Assembly: GCA_031273365.1 (NCBI GenBank)
Contig: JAISSA010000076.1
Location: 1-22,536 of the forward strand
Length of the DNA: 22,536 nucleotides
Direction of reading: 5' to 3'
From: Synergistaceae bacterium
GTDB lineage: Bacteria > Synergistota > Synergistia > Synergistales > Aminobacteriaceae
A model generated the notes under the pieces. It saw nothing but the letters and a program-made list of their open reading frames with translations, searched no databases and was not told the DNA's origin. This document shows, in pieces, positions 22,139-22,536 of the stretch. Every line of letters begins with the position of its first letter. The stretch's first letter is position 1. Both the position numbers and the translations under genes were made by a program.

Positions 22139-22536
22139 TTCTGTTCACATCTTCTCTGAGCTCCGTTTCGGGGTCTTCGCCGTGGGGATGAAACTCGAGG
22201 CGCTCCAGCTCGAACGAAGACGTTCCCAGTGCGGGCCCGGACGCCGGCGACATCCGCAGCATAAGCGTCAGAAGCTGCCCGTCGTCGGCAAACGAATCCT
22301 CCGGAAGCTTCCGGGGAATGATGAAATTTTGTTCGCTGCTCTCCCGCCCCACCTTCCACCCTCCAATGGGATGGTTGTTGATAAACGCTGTTACGTTCAA
22401 CTCCGCGCGGAGTCTCAAAACGTCATGGGCCCTGCCCTGCAGCGTCAGCCTCCAGTCGCTCTCCGGCTTTTTATCGACGCGCATAAAAAATTTGATCCTG
22501 TTGCCGCTCGACCCCCAGATCGTTACGGGACGGCCT
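22134..22536 (-). CDS. C-terminal part of a second GT-C-like membrane protein paralogue (cut by window edge)
   Basis: The frame is open from the right edge. It encodes GRPVTIW, RIKFFMRV, SDWRLTLQGR, AFINNHPIGGWKVGRESSEQ and ELERLEFHP, matching the C-terminal soluble domain of the 717-residue protein downstream almost residue for residue. DNA identity is very high, with only two differences in about 105 bp around 22308-22412. The ends differ: this copy adds GEDPETELREDVNRN after the last shared residues and stops in a REP-like repeat. The 5' part lies outside the window, so full length is unknown. It is a tandem duplicate, kept similar by recent origin or gene conversion. Confidence 0.8.
   Translation of the reverse strand, partial: GRPVTIWGSSGNRIKFFMRVDKKPESDWRLTLQGRAHDVLRLRAELNVTAFINNHPIGGWKVGRESSEQNFIIPRKLPEDSFADDGQLLTLMLRMSPASGPALGTSSFELERLEFHPHGEDPETELREDVNRN

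Noticed and set aside
1..22536. tRNA, rRNA, CRISPR array, phage or complete insertion-sequence genes
   Set aside because: I saw no tRNA-like cloverleaf, rRNA sequence, regularly spaced repeats, transposase or integrase anywhere in the window.

Overview
The window appears to come from a flagellated, Gram-negative (diderm), fairly GC-rich bacterium. The evidence is a long flagellar basal-body/export operon together with a TolC-type outer-membrane channel. The order fliE-fliF-fliG-fliH-fliI-fliJ-(lytic transglycosylase)-(MotE-like)-fliK, the frequent GTG/TTG starts and the tandem REC-HD-GYP genes suggest Synergistota, but this is an inference from gene order and not a proven assignment. Almost everything is on the minus strand. 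The only clear plus-strand gene is ddl.

Region 1 (1-8593, minus) is a flagellar operon read from fliE (8593) leftward. It encodes the MS-ring and rod adaptor, the C-ring switch, the ATPase complex of the flagellar type III secretion apparatus, a transglycosylase and a MotE-like membrane protein that could prepare peptidoglycan and stators, and the N-terminal part of a FliK-like hook-length protein. The genes overlap or nearly abut except at two points: fliF/fliG, where a 117-bp MITE-like element has inserted, and fliH/fliI, which holds a 15-bp tandem repeat. The fliK-like gene carries a duplicated ~129-residue unit, and a one-base deletion in the second copy breaks the frame near the window edge.

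Region 2 (8594-10440) holds a 624-bp non-coding stretch, a YbgC-type thioesterase and an Ogt-type DNA repair methyltransferase whose C-terminal tail is encoded by a REP-like repeat.

Region 3 (10491-18535, minus) may be one or two operons: TolC-like channel, MacA-like adaptor and MacB-like ABC ATPase, then a 46-residue small ORF, two paralogous REC-HD-GYP proteins and a soluble hybrid histidine kinase with HAMP-like, kinase, receiver and HPt parts. The adaptor, ATPase and channel form a tripartite exporter, but no permease gene is present. The regulators form a phosphorelay/c-di-GMP module joined by ATGA overlaps.

Region 4 (18536-22536) holds a second MITE-like copy, ddl (plus), a large multi-spanning GT-C-like membrane protein and the 3' end of a very similar tandem paralogue that runs off the right edge, with a second REP-like copy between them. 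Short 12-18-bp tandem duplications recur across the window, often at gene junctions.
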